Under the pieces are notes generated by a model. It searched no databases. It saw only the letters and a list, made by a program, of their open reading frames with translations, and was not told the DNA's origin. The position numbers and the translations under genes are program-made. A stretch of 64,000 bases of DNA from Pseudomonas sp. MYb185 (lineage in GTDB: Bacteria > Pseudomonadota > Gammaproteobacteria > Pseudomonadales > Pseudomonadaceae): positions 124,001-188,000 of the forward strand of contig NZ_PCQD01000006.1 in NCBI RefSeq assembly GCF_002979975.1. The letters are read 5' to 3'. Numbering within the stretch: position 1 is the stretch's first letter; the number at the start of each line of letters is the position of its first letter. Of the stretch, positions 36,073 to 45,972 are shown piece after piece.

Positions 36073-36761
36073 AGTTCAGTCCTCGTGTAGCCCCGGTTGG
36101 CCCGATACTCGAACCAGTGCAGCGCTCCCATGATGATCACGGTCAGGCCCAGGTAGATGAGCGCCGCCATGAAGTAGAAGGTGAAGGGCTCCTTGGTGGC
36201 GTTGGCCGCCACCTGCGCCTTGCGCATGATCTCTTCCAGCGAGATCAGCGATACCAGCGCGGTGTCCTTGAGCATGATCAGGTACAGGTTGCCCAGTCCC
36301 GGCAGGGCCACACGCCACAGCTGCGGCAGGGTGATGCGCCAGAAGATGCGCAGGCGCGACATGCCCAGTGCCAGCCCGGCCTCACGCTGCCCCGGTGACA
36401 ACGACAGCAGCGCGCCACGGAACACCTCGGTGGCGTAGGCACCGAAGCACAGGCCCAGGGCGATGGTGCCGGCGGCGAAGGGGCTGAGGGTCAGGTAGGG
36501 ATTGCCGAAATGACTGCCGATCCAGTTCATCAGCGAGGTGGTGCCATAGTAGGCCATCAGTACCCAGAGGGTTTCGGGTACGCCGCGCACCACCGAGGTG
36601 TAGAAGCCACCCATGCCGCGCAGGGTGGTACTGCCGGAGATCTTGGCACTGGCGCCAAGCAGCCCCAGCAGTAATCCCAGGGCCACCGAAGCCAGGGACA
36701 AACGTATGGTCATCCAGGTCCCTTCAAGCAGGGCTGGACCAAATCCGTGCAAATCGAGCAT
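36069..36761 (-). CDS. Basic amino acid ABC transporter permease (HisQ-like)
   Basis: 230 residues, five or so membrane helices, EAA-type loop REAGLALGMSRLRIFWRITL. It forms the heterodimeric inner-membrane channel with the neighbouring permease. It lies 54 bp after the binding-protein gene in the order ATPase, binding protein, permease, permease. Confidence 0.9.
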   Translation of the reverse strand: MLDLHGFGPALLEGTWMTIRLSLASVALGLLLGLLGASAKISGSTTLRGMGGFYTSVVRGVPETLWVLMAYYGTTSLMNWIGSHFGNPYLTLSPFAAGTIALGLCFGAYATEVFRGALLSLSPGQREAGLALGMSRLRIFWRITLPQLWRVALPGLGNLYLIMLKDTALVSLISLEEIMRKAQVAANATKEPFTFYFMAALIYLGLTVIIMGALHWFEYRANRGYTRTEL

Positions 36762-36815
36762 GAGCGTCAGGTCTGTTGAGCAGCGAAACCGGGCCCCGCA
36801 GGGCCCGGTCGGCCA

Positions 36816-37568
36816 TCAGTAAATGCTGAAGGGGAAGTATTTGGCGTTGATCTTCTCGTAGGTGCCATCATCGACGATGGACTGCAGCGCCTCGTTCAAC
36901 CGTTCGCGCAGCGGGTCGCCCTTGCGTACGGCGATGCCGATCTTGTCGTCATCGAATACCGGCTCGCCCTTGAACTCGAAGTTGGCACCGGCGTCGCTCT
37001 GCAGCCATTCGTACTGTACGAACACGTCGGCCAGCACGCCATCGATGCGGCCGGAGGCCATGTCCAGATAGGCGTTCTCCTGGGTGTCATACAGGCGGAT
37101 GCTGACCACATCGCCCAGGTTCTCTTCCAGCCACTGACCGGCGATGGTGGCGCGCTGGGCGCCGATGGTCTTGCGCTTCAGGTAGTCATTGTCGACCTTG
37201 AAGTCGCTTTTCTTCGGCGCGACGAACTGCAGCTTGTTGGTGTAGTAGGGATTGGTGAAATCAACCGCGCGCTTGCGCTCCTCGGTGATCGACATGGAGG
37301 CGACCAGGAAGTCGAAGCGGCGAGTGTTCAGCGCCGGGATGATACCGTCCCAGTCGGAGGTGACCACACTGCATTCAGCACCCATTTTCTCGCACAGGGC
37401 GTGGGCGATATCCAGGTCGAAGCCTACTACCTTGCCGGTGTTGTCGATCTCGTTGAAGGGGGGATAGGCGCCCTCGGTGCCGATGCGCAGCTTTTCCGCT
37501 GCCACTGCCTGACCGCCGAGGAAGACGGCGGCCAGTGCCGCCAGCAGAACTGCCTTGTAGTTTTTCAT
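36816..37568 (-). CDS. Periplasmic amino-acid-binding protein of the ABC transporter
   Basis: 250 residues with a signal peptide (MKNYKAVLLAALAAVFLGG, cleavage after AVA). The mature protein starts AEKLRIGTEGAYPPFNEID, with GFDLDIAHALCEKMG and the FDFLVASMSITEERKRAVDF segment of family 3 solute-binding proteins (HisJ/ArgT/AotJ group). The ligand is probably a basic amino acid. The ATG at 37568 overlaps the ATPase stop. Confidence 0.9.
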   Translation of the reverse strand: MKNYKAVLLAALAAVFLGGQAVAAEKLRIGTEGAYPPFNEIDNTGKVVGFDLDIAHALCEKMGAECSVVTSDWDGIIPALNTRRFDFLVASMSITEERKRAVDFTNPYYTNKLQFVAPKKSDFKVDNDYLKRKTIGAQRATIAGQWLEENLGDVVSIRLYDTQENAYLDMASGRIDGVLADVFVQYEWLQSDAGANFEFKGEPVFDDDKIGIAVRKGDPLRERLNEALQSIVDDGTYEKINAKYFPFSIY

Positions 37569-38347
37569 CGATACTGCTCCTTCTTGTGGCTGGACATGAA
37601 TTGCCTGCAACGCTCGGAATGCGGGTCATCGAAGACCTGCTCCGGAGTGCCGATTTCTTCTACCTGTCCTTTGTGCAGAAACACGACCTGACTGGACACT
37701 TGACGGGCGAAACCCATTTCATGGGTCACCAACAGCATAGTACGTCCTTCGTCGGCCAGCGCCCGGATCACCATCAAAACTTCGTGGACCATTTCCGGAT
37801 CCAGAGCCGAGGTCGGCTCATCGAACAGGATCACCTGCGGCTGCATCGCCAGGGTCCGGGCAATCGCGGCGCGCTGCTGCTGGCCGCCGGACAGTTGCGC
37901 CGGGAAGGCGTGGCGCTTGTCGGCGATGCCGACCTTTTCCAGAAACACCTCGGCGGCGGCGATGGCATCGACCTTGGACTGGCCCAGTACCCGACGCGGT
38001 GCCTCGATGATGTTGTCGAGGATGCTCATGTGCGGCCACAGATTGAAGCTCTGGAAGACGAAGCCGACCCGGGCGCGCAGGCGGTTGATCTGGGCATTGT
38101 CGGCCGCCACCAGCGCGCCATCGCGAGCCGGCTTGAGCTTGATCTCCTCGCCGGCGACCAGAATCTGGCCGGCGTGCGGGTTTTCCAGCAGGTTGATACA
38201 ACGCAGCAGGGTGCTTTTGCCGGAACCTGAGGAGCCGAGGATGGAGATCACGTCGCCGTCGCGGGCCACCAGATCAACACCCTTGAGTACCTCAAGGTCT
38301 CCATAGCGCTTGTGCAGGTTACGCACTTCGAGAGCAGGGGGTGTCAC
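37565..38347 (-). CDS. Basic amino acid ABC transporter ATPase (HisP-like)
   Basis: 260 residues: Walker A GSSGSGKSTLL, Q-loop FVFQSFNLWPHM, signature LSGGQQQRAAIARTLA, Walker B VILFDEPTSALDPE and the switch His in LLVTHEMGFA. It starts with GTG at 38347 (MTPPALEVRNLHKRYG). It heads the operon, which also includes the binding protein, two permeases and the methyltransferase. Confidence 0.93.
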   Translation of the reverse strand: MTPPALEVRNLHKRYGDLEVLKGVDLVARDGDVISILGSSGSGKSTLLRCINLLENPHAGQILVAGEEIKLKPARDGALVAADNAQINRLRARVGFVFQSFNLWPHMSILDNIIEAPRRVLGQSKVDAIAAAEVFLEKVGIADKRHAFPAQLSGGQQQRAAIARTLAMQPQVILFDEPTSALDPEMVHEVLMVIRALADEGRTMLLVTHEMGFARQVSSQVVFLHKGQVEEIGTPEQVFDDPHSERCRQFMSSHKKEQYR

Positions 38348-38563
38348 GTGTCGTTATTCCATTTTGGTGCAGCGGCACCAGCCAGTTGAGCCGGACGCAG
38401 GAACCGGGCCCGTCGCCAATTTCATCTGCAGCATTGCTGTCATGCGGCAAAGCTAGCACAGCCGCTGGGTTCGACCAAGAATCCGTTGCCTCGGCCCGAC
38501 CAAAGCCACTGGCTGCGCCCGGTGTGGCATCGCATCGACCGTATGGTCACTGATGACAAACCA

Positions 38564-38598
38564 ATAAAAAAGCCCGCGGGCATGAGCCAGCGGGCTTG
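38564..38598 (-). terminator. Terminator downstream of tRNA-Phe
   Basis: AAGCCCGC (38570-38577) and GCGGGCTT (38590-38597) form an 8-bp stem; reading leftward it is followed by a run of Ts. It lies just beyond the tRNA 3' end. Confidence 0.85.
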
Positions 38599-38604
38599 GA
38601 ATAA

Positions 38605-38680
38605 TGGTGCCCAGGGACGGAATCGAACCGCCGACACGGGGATTTTCAATCCCCTGCTCTACCGACTGAGCTACCTGGGC
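38605..38680 (-). tRNA. tRNA-Phe (anticodon GAA)
   Basis: Leftward sequence GCCCAGGTAGCTCAGTCGG opens the molecule; the anticodon stem-loop is GGGGATTGAAAATCCCC with anticodon GAA, the T arm GGTTCGATTCC, and CCA is encoded. 76 nt. A promoter TTGACA-N17-TTTAAT lies at 38692-38720. Confidence 0.96.
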
Positions 38681-38691
38681 AACGGGGCGCT

Positions 38692-38720
38692 ATTAAACGA
38701 TTCAAGGCCGAGCATGTCAA
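38692..38720 (-). promoter_or_regulatory. Promoter of tRNA-Phe
   Basis: TTGACA (38715-38720) and TTTAAT (38692-38697) on the minus strand, 17 bp apart, 11 bp before the tRNA: a near-consensus sigma-70 promoter. Confidence 0.8.
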
Positions 38721-38777
38721 GCATCGGCCGCAGATATTTTCACTTTTTTCAGCTGCTTAGGATCCGCCCCAGCAAAA

Positions 38778-39050
38778 TCAGGACTCTGGCGGAACATAAC
38801 CTTCGGCCTGGGCGTAGTCCTCACCGGCCAGAAACTTGTCCATTTCCTGCTGGATGAACTTGCGATCCTCGGCATCCATCATGTTCAGGCGCCGCTCATT
38901 GATCAGCATGGTCTGATGGGCCTGCCACTCATCCCAGGCCTTCTTCGATACGTCATTGAAGATCGCTTCGCCCTTGGGGCCGGGATAAGGCGGCCGATCG
39001 AGGCCGGGCAGTTCCTGCTTGTATTTGCGACATAACACCGTGCGCGACAT
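38778..39050 (-). CDS. yggX: Probable Fe(2+)-trafficking protein YggX
   Basis: 90 residues, the standard YggX size, with [19 protein letters not shown] (single conserved Cys near the N-terminus), [20 protein letters not shown] and [12 protein letters not shown]. It protects iron-sulfur proteins and moves ferrous iron in the cytoplasm. The ATG at 39050 is chosen; the extension upstream derives from the adjacent REP element. It sits downstream of mutY, an Fe-S enzyme, as in other pseudomonads. Confidence 0.96.
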   Translation of the reverse strand: MSRTVLCRKYKQELPGLDRPPYPGPKGEAIFNDVSKKAWDEWQAHQTMLINERRLNMMDAEDRKFIQQEMDKFLAGEDYAQAEGYVPPES

Positions 39051-39084
39051 GGCTAATCTCCTCTCATCAAACATCTTTTCTCTG

Positions 39085-39192
39085 GTCATTGCGAGAAGCG
39101 CAGCGACGCGGCAATCCATTACTCGGAGCACCCGTCATCCACTGGATGACCAGCCCCGTGGATTGCCACGCCTCTTCGAGGCTCGCAATGAC
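39085..39192. repeat. REP-pair element (family 1), copy 3
   Basis: GTCATTGCGAGAAGCGCAGC to GGCAATCCA on the left and TGGATTGCC to CTCGCAATGAC on the right. A small internal dyad GTCATCCACTGGATGAC lies between. It separates yggX from mutY. Confidence 0.85.
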
Positions 39193-39236
39193 GGTATTCT
39201 GTGTGACAACGCGTCACCACGGGGGAGCAGGCTTTC

Positions 39237-40286
39237 TCATCCGACACAAATATGCTCAACCCGCTTGAGCAGTTTGCTGACCGGCGCAGCCAGCCCCAGG
39301 CGGGAAGGTTGGCGCAGGTTATACCAGACCTGCCCGGCTTCGGCCACGGCCGGGGTCGGAACCACCCGCACCAGCAGCGGCTGGATATCCAGATGGAAGT
39401 GACTGAAGGTGTGCCGCAGCGGCTCCAGCGTCTGCTGTTCCTGCGTCTGCCAGCCCAGGCGCTGCAACAGGTCGGTCAGTGCATGCTGATCATCCAGTTG
39501 CGGTGGGCACCAGAGACCGCCCCACAGGCCGCTGTCGGGGCGGCGCTGCAGCCAGATGTCCCCATCCGGATTGACCAGCAGCGGCATCACGCACTGGCGC
39601 ACCGGCAGGGCCTTGCGCGGCTTGGAGTTAGGGTACAGGGTGGGCTGCCCCAGCCTGCGCCCCTCGCAACCGGCCTGCACCGGGCACAGCAGGCATGAGG
39701 GCTTGCTACGGGTGCACAGGGTGGCGCCCAGGTCCATCATCGCCTGGGTGTAATGATTGAAGCGCTGCTGCGGCGTGTAGCGCTCGGCGATCTGCCACAG
39801 ACGATCATGCACCGCCTTCTCGCCGGGCCAGCCATCGACCGCGTGATAGCGCGCCAGCACCCGCTTGACGTTGCCATCCAGGATCGCCGCACGCAGCCCC
39901 ATGCTCAGGCTGGCGATGGCACCGGCAGTGGAGCGACCGATGCCCGGCAATGCCTCCAGCCCCTCGATACTGGCGGGAAATTCCCCGGCGTGCTGACCGA
40001 CCACGATCTGCGCGGTCTTGTGCAGGTTGCGCGCACGGCTGTAGTAGCCCAGTCCGGTCCACAGGTGCAGCACTTCATCCGGCTCGGCCGCGGCCAGCGC
40101 GTACACATCCGGCAGCGCCTGCATGAAGCGCTGGTAATAGGGAATCACGGTCGCCACCTGGGTCTGCTGCAGCATGATCTCCGAGACCCAGACCCGATAG
40201 GGATTCATGTCCTGCTGCCAGGGCAGGTCCTTGCGGCCGAACTGGTCGTACCAGGCCAGTACGGCGGAGGAAAAGTCAGTACTCAC
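39237..40286 (-). CDS. mutY: A/G-specific adenine DNA glycosylase
   Basis: 349 residues. The HhH-GPD glycosylase part has [18 protein letters not shown] (catalytic Glu) and [14 protein letters not shown] (helix-hairpin-helix). The [4Fe-4S] cluster ligands follow the C-x6-C-x2-C-x5-C rule in [19 protein letters not shown]-terminal NUDIX-like domain recognises 8-oxoG. It removes adenine mispaired with 8-oxoguanine. The ATG overlaps the asmA stop (ATGA). Confidence 0.96.
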   Translation of the reverse strand: MSTDFSSAVLAWYDQFGRKDLPWQQDMNPYRVWVSEIMLQQTQVATVIPYYQRFMQALPDVYALAAAEPDEVLHLWTGLGYYSRARNLHKTAQIVVGQHAGEFPASIEGLEALPGIGRSTAGAIASLSMGLRAAILDGNVKRVLARYHAVDGWPGEKAVHDRLWQIAERYTPQQRFNHYTQAMMDLGATLCTRSKPSCLLCPVQAGCEGRRLGQPTLYPNSKPRKALPVRQCVMPLLVNPDGDIWLQRRPDSGLWGGLWCPPQLDDQHALTDLLQRLGWQTQEQQTLEPLRHTFSHFHLDIQPLLVRVVPTPAVAEAGQVWYNLRQPSRLGLAAPVSKLLKRVEHICVG

Positions 40287-42469
40287 CGGTTGAACAGCCC
40301 CCTGATCGCATCACGCACCGCCGGTGCCTGGTCGCCGAGTTTCTCTTCCAGCTTCTCGCCGACCTTGTCCTCGATCTTGCGTTCCGCCTCGTTGCGCAGC
40401 AGTTGACCGGCAATCCGCGTGACGCCCTGGGTATCGACACCGCAGCTCTTGGCGGCGTTATGCAGATAGCCCTCGCAGCGAATCGGCCACTCGATGCCGA
40501 CATAGCGCTTGTTCACCTGGCAGGCCGGATCGGGCATGTCGCTCTTGTCGCCTTCGAGCAACAGCCCGACGCGGTAATCCAGGCGCTGTTCCGGCAGATT
40601 GATATCGCCATTGCCCTTGGCGGCAATCCCCGGCAGCGCGGCGACCAGATCGCGATTGTTGACGTTGCCATTGACGATCTGGAAGCTGCCGCTCAGCTTG
40701 TTGAACGGCGTGTTCTCGGCACCGTGGGGTGTGCTCAGCGCTTCGCGATTGGCCAGGGCGATGGCCTGGCACAGCTTCTGCTCCAGGTTCACTCCCAGTA
40801 GCGCGCCCTCGGCGACATCGAAACGCACATTACCGTTAAGGCCGTTGATCCAATGGCGCAGGCTGTTGCCCTGGGTCTTGAGGTCCATGTCCAGATTCAG
40901 CCTGCCGCGGAATTGCTCGGGGATCTCATAGGCGCGCTGCAGCGCCAGCGAGTCCATGCCACTGAGCTTGCCGTTCAGGCTCAGCGTGGCGGGCACCCGC
41001 GCGGCACCGATCGCCGCCGTGGCGGCAAATTGACCACCAAACACACCGCCTTCGAACTGCCGCAGCCGCACATTGCCATCCACCGCTTCGGCTGCCAGCT
41101 TGAACGGACTGATGGTCTGGCCGGTCAGTTGCACCTGCTGCAGGTCCAGGCTGCCGATCACATTCAGTCCTGCCAGGGTTTCCATCGGCAATACCGGCTC
41201 GTTGCTCCAGGGCTCGGGGGCAGTCTGCGAGGTGCTGCCGCCCTTCGCTGCCGCCGCGGTTGCCGGCTTGTCTTCCGGCGGTGGCAGGTAGTTGTCGATA
41301 TTCAGGCTGGTGCCCTGCAGCTCGAACCGCAGCGCCTGACGCTCGATATCCGCCAGGCCCATGCTGCCGCTCAGCTCGGTGCCATCCACCAGCAGTTTCA
41401 GGTTCCGCAGCATCAGGCTGTTATTGTCACCGTCCAGGCTGGCACTCAGTGCCACCTTGCTCAGGGCATTGGCCTGGGCCATGGCCGGCAGGTTCTGGCC
41501 CAGCGCATGCATCAGCGCCCGGGCATCGAACTCGGCCACGTTGATATTGCCCGCCAGTTGCAGATCACTGTCCAGTTGGCTGGCACTCAGCTCGCCGGTG
41601 GCTCGCAGGTCGGCCAGCGACAGGCGCAACTGTTTCAGCTCAGCCAGTTGCTGCTGCAGATCGATCACGCTATCGCCCTGCAGCCGCATGCCGACGGCGC
41701 GCCCGTTGAACGGGTCGCCACTGGCGTCGAGCTTGAGATCGAAACCGTCCAACCGGTACAGCTCTTTGTCCATATCGAAGCTGGCCACCGTATTCAGATC
41801 GATACGCACGCGCATGGCCGGCTGGCCGGTGATCAGCAGGCCGAGGAAGGACACATCGAAGGGCTGGTTCTCCAACAGTGCGCCGGTGCTGAGATTGACG
41901 TCCTCGAGCACCAGTTGCTGCGCCGTACGGCGGTCGACATATTCGACCCGGGCATTGGTGATGCGCACGCTTTCCACTGCCACATCCAACCGGCCATGTT
42001 CCTGTGCTTCGGCCTCGGCTTCGGCGCGGGTCTGCCCGGCGGCCTCACCGGACGTCTGCGCTTCTCCCTGCGGACCGATGGTCGACCAGTTGGCCACGCC
42101 GTTCTCGTCGACTTCCAGGTTCAGGCGGATGTCATCCAGGATCACGTCGCTCATGCGCAGCTGTTTACGCAGCAGCGGCAGCACCTCCACACCAAGCCCC
42201 ATGCTGCCAACCTCGGCCAGCAGCTTTTCCGGATGCTCGACCGGGGCCAGACCCACCTGCTTGAGCTCGATGCCCAGCCAGGGGAACAGCGACCAGCCGA
42301 TATCGCCGCCCAGGGTCAGCTCGACATTGGCCTTGTCCCGGGCGGCCTGCTGGATCTGCTCCTTGTAATCGTTCGGGTCGAACATGCGGGTGAGGAAGAA
42401 CAGCACCCCGATACCCAGGACGACTACGGCCAGCACCACCAGGCCGAGGATCTTGGCTAGTTTTTTCAT
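40283..42469 (-). CDS. asmA: AsmA-family envelope protein
   Basis: 728 residues. A single N-terminal membrane anchor ([19 protein letters not shown]) is followed by [20 protein letters not shown] and [20 protein letters not shown], the AsmA signature, then a long strand-rich periplasmic region and a C-terminal AsmA_2 part. AsmA-like proteins are bridge-type lipid carriers affecting outer-membrane lipids. The ATG at 42469 (MKKLAKIL) follows GGGAGCTGTG; the frame upstream of it is the antisense of hisB. Confidence 0.92.
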   Translation of the reverse strand: MKKLAKILGLVVLAVVVLGIGVLFFLTRMFDPNDYKEQIQQAARDKANVELTLGGDIGWSLFPWLGIELKQVGLAPVEHPEKLLAEVGSMGLGVEVLPLLRKQLRMSDVILDDIRLNLEVDENGVANWSTIGPQGEAQTSGEAAGQTRAEAEAEAQEHGRLDVAVESVRITNARVEYVDRRTAQQLVLEDVNLSTGALLENQPFDVSFLGLLITGQPAMRVRIDLNTVASFDMDKELYRLDGFDLKLDASGDPFNGRAVGMRLQGDSVIDLQQQLAELKQLRLSLADLRATGELSASQLDSDLQLAGNINVAEFDARALMHALGQNLPAMAQANALSKVALSASLDGDNNSLMLRNLKLLVDGTELSGSMGLADIERQALRFELQGTSLNIDNYLPPPEDKPATAAAAKGGSTSQTAPEPWSNEPVLPMETLAGLNVIGSLDLQQVQLTGQTISPFKLAAEAVDGNVRLRQFEGGVFGGQFAATAAIGAARVPATLSLNGKLSGMDSLALQRAYEIPEQFRGRLNLDMDLKTQGNSLRHWINGLNGNVRFDVAEGALLGVNLEQKLCQAIALANREALSTPHGAENTPFNKLSGSFQIVNGNVNNRDLVAALPGIAAKGNGDINLPEQRLDYRVGLLLEGDKSDMPDPACQVNKRYVGIEWPIRCEGYLHNAAKSCGVDTQGVTRIAGQLLRNEAERKIEDKVGEKLEEKLGDQAPAVRDAIRGLFNR

Positions 42470-42588
42470 CACAGCTCCCATGACAGACGTCTGAATGCGT
42501 TCAGAGTAAAGCTTGTGCGACAGGCTTGCCACCTCTTCAACCGTCGCCAAAGCACCCCTTTCTATAGCCCAGCCCCATGGCGTACGCG

Positions 42589-42594
42589 TATAAT
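42589..42594 (+). promoter_or_regulatory. Probable -10 element of the his operon
   Basis: A perfect TATAAT, 35 bp before the hisB ATG; a good -35 at 17 bp is not evident. The leader to hisB is short and shows no attenuator. Confidence 0.45.
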
Positions 42595-42629
42595 GCCCGC
42601 CCTTGAATGAAATACTGTGGAGAATTGCC

Positions 42630-43223
42630 ATGGAGCAGCGCAAGGCAAGTGTCGAGCGCAACACCTCGGAAACGCAGATCAAAGTGGAGATCAACCTGGA
42701 CGGTACCGGCCAGGCCCACTTCGATATCGGCGTTCCCTTCCTCGAGCACATGCTGGACCAGGTTGCCCGGCACGGCCTGATCGACATGCACATCGAGTGT
42801 CGTGGCGACCTGCACATCGACGACCACCACACCGTGGAAGACGTCGGTATCACCCTGGGCCAGGCCTTTGCCAAGGCCGTTGGCGACAAGAAGGGGCTGC
42901 GCCGCTACGGGCACTCCTACGTGCCCATGGACGAGGCGCTGTCGCGCGTGGCCCTGGATTTCTCCGGCCGCCCCGGCCTGCAGATGCATGTGCCCTACAC
43001 CCGTGCGGTGGTGGGACGTTTCGACGTCGACCTGTTCCAGGAGTTCTTCCAGGGCTTCGTCAACCATGCGCTGGTCACCCTGCACATCGACAACCTGCGT
43101 GGCATCAATACCCACCACCAGATCGAGACGGTGTTCAAGGCCTTCGGCCGCGCCCTGCGCATGGCCGTGGAGATCGACCCGCGCATGGGCGATCGCATCC
43201 CCTCGACCAAGGGTTCGCTGTAA
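42630..43223 (+). CDS. hisB: Imidazoleglycerol-phosphate dehydratase
   Basis: 197 residues, monofunctional HisB. Metal-binding repeats [20 protein letters not shown] [24 protein letters not shown] and [15 protein letters not shown] are all present. It catalyses the sixth step of histidine biosynthesis in the cytoplasm. The ATG at 42630 has TGTGGAGA upstream. hisH follows directly, with the stop and next ATG adjacent. Confidence 0.97.
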   Translation: MEQRKASVERNTSETQIKVEINLDGTGQAHFDIGVPFLEHMLDQVARHGLIDMHIECRGDLHIDDHHTVEDVGITLGQAFAKAVGDKKGLRRYGHSYVPMDEALSRVALDFSGRPGLQMHVPYTRAVVGRFDVDLFQEFFQGFVNHALVTLHIDNLRGINTHHQIETVFKAFGRALRMAVEIDPRMGDRIPSTKGSL

Positions 43224-43862
43224 ATGGGCTCAGTCGCCGTCATCGACTACGGCATGGGCAATCTGCACTCGGTTGCCAAGGCACTGGAGCATGCCGGTGC
43301 CCGCCAGGTAGTGGTCACCAGCGAGCCGCAGCAGCTTCTCGATGCCGATCGGGTCGTGCTGCCAGGCGTGGGTGCCATCCGCGACTGCATCGGCGAGCTG
43401 CGCCGCCTCGGCCTGGACCAGGTGGTACGCCAGCTGGTCACGGAGAAGCCGCTACTGGGCATCTGCGTCGGCATGCAGATGCTGCTCGAGCGCAGCGAGG
43501 AAAACGGTGGTGTCGAGGGTCTGGGCCTGTTTCCCGGCGAGGTGAAGTTCTTCGGCGATGAACTGCGCGAGCAGGATGAACGCCTGAAAGTACCGCACAT
43601 GGGCTGGAATCAGGTCAAGCAGACCATCGACCACCCACTGTGGCACCGCATCGAACAGGATGCCCGCTTCTATTTCGTGCACAGCTACTACGCCCGCCCG
43701 GGCAAGACCACGCAGATGGCCGGACGTTGCCACTATGGCGTGGATTTTGCCGCCGCGCTGGCCCAGGACAATATATTCGCCACCCAGTTTCACCCGGAAA
43801 AAAGCCATACCAATGGCCTGCAGCTGCTGCAGAACTTCCTGGCCTGGGACGGGCGCTGGTAA
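43224..43862 (+). CDS. hisH: Imidazole glycerol phosphate synthase, glutamine amidotransferase subunit
   Basis: 212 residues, class I glutamine amidotransferase: nucleophile Cys in [13 protein letters not shown], and catalytic His-Glu in TQFHPEKSH. It delivers ammonia to HisF. It begins immediately after the hisB stop, and hisA begins 51 bp downstream, so hisB, hisH and hisA form one operon. Confidence 0.97.
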   Translation: MGSVAVIDYGMGNLHSVAKALEHAGARQVVVTSEPQQLLDADRVVLPGVGAIRDCIGELRRLGLDQVVRQLVTEKPLLGICVGMQMLLERSEENGGVEGLGLFPGEVKFFGDELREQDERLKVPHMGWNQVKQTIDHPLWHRIEQDARFYFVHSYYARPGKTTQMAGRCHYGVDFAAALAQDNIFATQFHPEKSHTNGLQLLQNFLAWDGRW

Positions 43863-43913
43863 ATCCGAACGGCAGGTCATGCGCCTGCCGCTCCCTTTCT
43901 GAAGGAAACAGTG

Positions 43914-44651
43914 ATGCTGATCATCCCCGCTATCGACCTCAAGGACGGCGCCTGTGTACGCCTGCGTCAGGGCCTGATGGACGACGCCACGGTGTTTTCC
44001 GACGATCCGGTGGCCATGGCCGCGAAGTGGGTCGAGGCTGGCTGCCGCCGCCTGCATCTGGTTGACCTGAACGGTGCCTTCGAAGGCAAGCCGATCAATG
44101 GCGAGGTGGTGACCGCCATCGCCAAACGCTACCCGAACCTGCCGATCCAGATCGGTGGCGGCATCCGCTCCCTGGAAACCATCGAGCATTACGTGCGCGC
44201 CGGGGTCAGCTACGTGATCATCGGCACCAAGGCGGTGAAGCAGCCGGAATTCGTCGGCGAAGCCTGCCGCGCCTTCCCCGGCAAGGTGATCGTTGGTCTG
44301 GATGCCAAGGATGGCTTCGTCGCCACCGACGGCTGGGCCGAGGTCAGCGAGCTGCAGGTGATCGACCTGGCCAAGCGCTTCGAGGCCGATGGCGTCTCCG
44401 CGATCGTCTATACCGACATCGCCAAGGACGGCATGATGCAGGGCTGCAATGTGGAAGCCACCGCTGCGCTGGCCAATGCCACCAGCATTCCGGTCATCGC
44501 CTCCGGCGGCATCCACAATCTGGGTGATATCCAGAGCCTGCTGGACGCCCGCGCCCCCGGCATCATCGGCGCCATCACCGGGCGGGCCATCTACGAAGGC
44601 ACCCTGGATGTGGCCGAAGCCCAGGCGTTGTGCGATCGAGCGCAGGGCTGA
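43914..44651 (+). CDS. hisA: Phosphoribosylformimino-AICAR phosphate isomerase
   Basis: 245 residues, the TIM barrel starting [12 protein letters not shown] with the catalytic Asp, and the second-half repeat [14 protein letters not shown] with its Asp; phosphate loops GGGIRSLE and ASGGIHN. The ATG at 43914 is preferred to the GTG three bases upstream because AAGGA is better spaced. hisF is not directly next: a REP pair and a 180-bp MITE-like element intervene. Confidence 0.97.
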   Translation: MLIIPAIDLKDGACVRLRQGLMDDATVFSDDPVAMAAKWVEAGCRRLHLVDLNGAFEGKPINGEVVTAIAKRYPNLPIQIGGGIRSLETIEHYVRAGVSYVIIGTKAVKQPEFVGEACRAFPGKVIVGLDAKDGFVATDGWAEVSELQVIDLAKRFEADGVSAIVYTDIAKDGMMQGCNVEATAALANATSIPVIASGGIHNLGDIQSLLDARAPGIIGAITGRAIYEGTLDVAEAQALCDRAQG

Positions 44652-44673
44652 TAGCTGATATTCAAACCCTATC

Positions 44674-44763
44674 GTCATTGCGAGCCACCTGGTGGCGCGG
44701 CAACCCATGAACCCGGCTCGGCTCCTGCGCCAGTGGATTGCCACGCCTTCGGCTCGCAATGAC
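44674..44763. repeat. REP-pair element (family 1), copy 4
   Basis: GTCATTGCGAGCCACC on the left and TGGATTGCCACGCC to CTCGCAATGAC on the right, heads outward, 22 bp after the hisA stop. The transcribed RNA would fold into a long hairpin between hisA and hisF. Confidence 0.85.
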
Positions 44764-44784
44764 GCTGCTGCGGGATTACCCTAG

Positions 44785-44964
44785 GGTCTGTTGACGTTTC
44801 ATTGCAGGCCCGGCCCTTCGGGTTGCGCGTCAAATCTCGCCATGCGTCGTTGTGGGACTTGGCAAGGGAATGACCATTGCCTGCGCCCCACGCCTAGCGG
44901 ATCGCCGCCCGGCCTTGCGAGATTTGACGCGGCAACGCGGCTTGCAATGAAACGCCAACAGACC
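44785..44964. mobile_element. 180-bp MITE-like element between hisA and hisF
   Basis: 22-bp terminal inverted repeats (GGTCTGTTGACGTTTCATTG at the left, its complement at the right, one mismatch) are flanked by the 4-bp direct repeat CTAG (44781-44784 and 44965-44968). A second perfect 15-bp inverted pair, CGCGTCAAATCTCGC, lies inside (44826-44840 and 44917-44931). There is no coding capacity. A CTAG duplication is typical of IS5-group transposition, so a non-autonomous relative of such an element is likely. Confidence 0.85.
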
Positions 44965-45001
44965 CTAGCCATCAATGCAGATACGGAATCGGAGACCCCT
45001 C

Positions 45002-45775
45002 ATGACGCTGGCCAAACGCATCATCCCCTGCCTGGACGTGGAAAATGGCCGCGTCGTCAAGGGCGTGAAGTTCGAGAACATCCGCGACGCCGGTGATCCG
45101 GTGGAGATCGCCCGCCGCTACAACGAGCAGGGTGCCGACGAGATCACCTTCCTCGATATCACCGCCACCCATGAAGGGCGTGACACCACCCTGCACACCG
45201 TCGAGCGCATGGCCAGCGAGGTGTTCATTCCGCTGACCGTCGGTGGTGGCGTACGTACCGTGCAGGACATTCGCAACCTGCTGAATGCCGGCGCGGACAA
45301 GGTATCGATCAACTCCGCAGCGGTGTTCACCCCCGAGTTCGTCGGCGAGGCGGCTGATCGCTTCGGCTCGCAGTGCATCGTGGTGGCGATCGATGCCAAG
45401 CGCGTTTCCGCCGCAGGCGAAGCCCCACGCTGGGAAATCTTCACCCATGGCGGGCGCAAGCCCACCGGGCTGGACGCGGTGGAGTGGGCCAGGAAGATGG
45501 AAGCGCTCGGTGCCGGCGAGATCCTGCTGACCAGCATGGACCAGGATGGCGTGAAGAGCGGTTACGACCTGGGCGTGACCCGCGCCATCAGTGACGCGGT
45601 GGGCGTGCCGGTGATCGCCTCCGGCGGTGTCGGCAACCTGCAGCATCTGGCCGATGGCGTACTGCTCGGCGGCGCCGATGCGGTGCTGGCGGCCAGCATC
45701 TTCCACTTCGGCGAATTCACCATCGCCGAAGCCAAGGCCTATATGGCCGAGCGTGGTATCGAGGTGCGGCTGTAG
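45002..45775 (+). CDS. hisF: Imidazole glycerol phosphate synthase, cyclase subunit
   Basis: 257 residues, starting [21 protein letters not shown] with the catalytic Asp; a second Asp is in [16 protein letters not shown], and [11 protein letters not shown] is a phosphate loop. With HisH it makes imidazole glycerol phosphate and AICAR. The ATG at 45002 lies 38 bp after the MITE end; the ribosome-binding region (GGAATCGGAGACCCC) is outside the element. Either read-through from hisB or a promoter within the inserted DNA must drive it. Confidence 0.97.
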   Translation: MTLAKRIIPCLDVENGRVVKGVKFENIRDAGDPVEIARRYNEQGADEITFLDITATHEGRDTTLHTVERMASEVFIPLTVGGGVRTVQDIRNLLNAGADKVSINSAAVFTPEFVGEAADRFGSQCIVVAIDAKRVSAAGEAPRWEIFTHGGRKPTGLDAVEWARKMEALGAGEILLTSMDQDGVKSGYDLGVTRAISDAVGVPVIASGGVGNLQHLADGVLLGGADAVLAASIFHFGEFTIAEAKAYMAERGIEVRL

Positions 45776-45791
45776 GCGGGCAATATGGGGT

Positions 45792-45943
45792 GTAGCGCCC
45801 TCGGTCCGCGTTCGGGCGCTACGCCTGCGCCGCCAGTCAACTGGCGAAAGCCCATCGTGGCGGGCGGTGCGGCGATCCGACGCCGCTCCCACAAACCACC
45901 CAACCAGCCTGCCTGTATCAATTCTGTCGGATCGCCGCACCGC
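45792..45943. repeat. Inverted repeats downstream of hisF
   Basis: A 9-bp stem GTAGCGCCC/GGGCGCTAC (45792-45822) is followed by an 18-bp perfect inverted pair GCGGTGCGGCGATCCGAC (45864-45881) and its complement (45926-45943). The gap between the convergent hisF and yibQ genes contains only this repeat material. It probably acts as a bidirectional terminator; related GGTGTAGCGCC fragments occur near 4540 and 46990. Confidence 0.7.
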
Positions 45944-45972
45944 TCGGGACGATAGCGGGCCGGCAGGCACCT

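Noticed and set aside
40853..42460. A 535-codon open frame on the plus strand opposite asmA
   Set aside because: Composition is typical of an antisense shadow (His/Gln/Ala-rich without motifs), and asmA is clearly coding on the other strand.
44785..44964. A riboswitch or histidine attenuator before hisF
   Set aside because: The terminal inverted repeats with one mismatch and exact CTAG target duplications point to an inserted element; no His-rich leader peptide is encoded.
45776..45972. A small gene between hisF and yibQ
   Set aside because: Frames are broken up by long inverted repeats and no start has a ribosome site; the region is repeat and terminator DNA.
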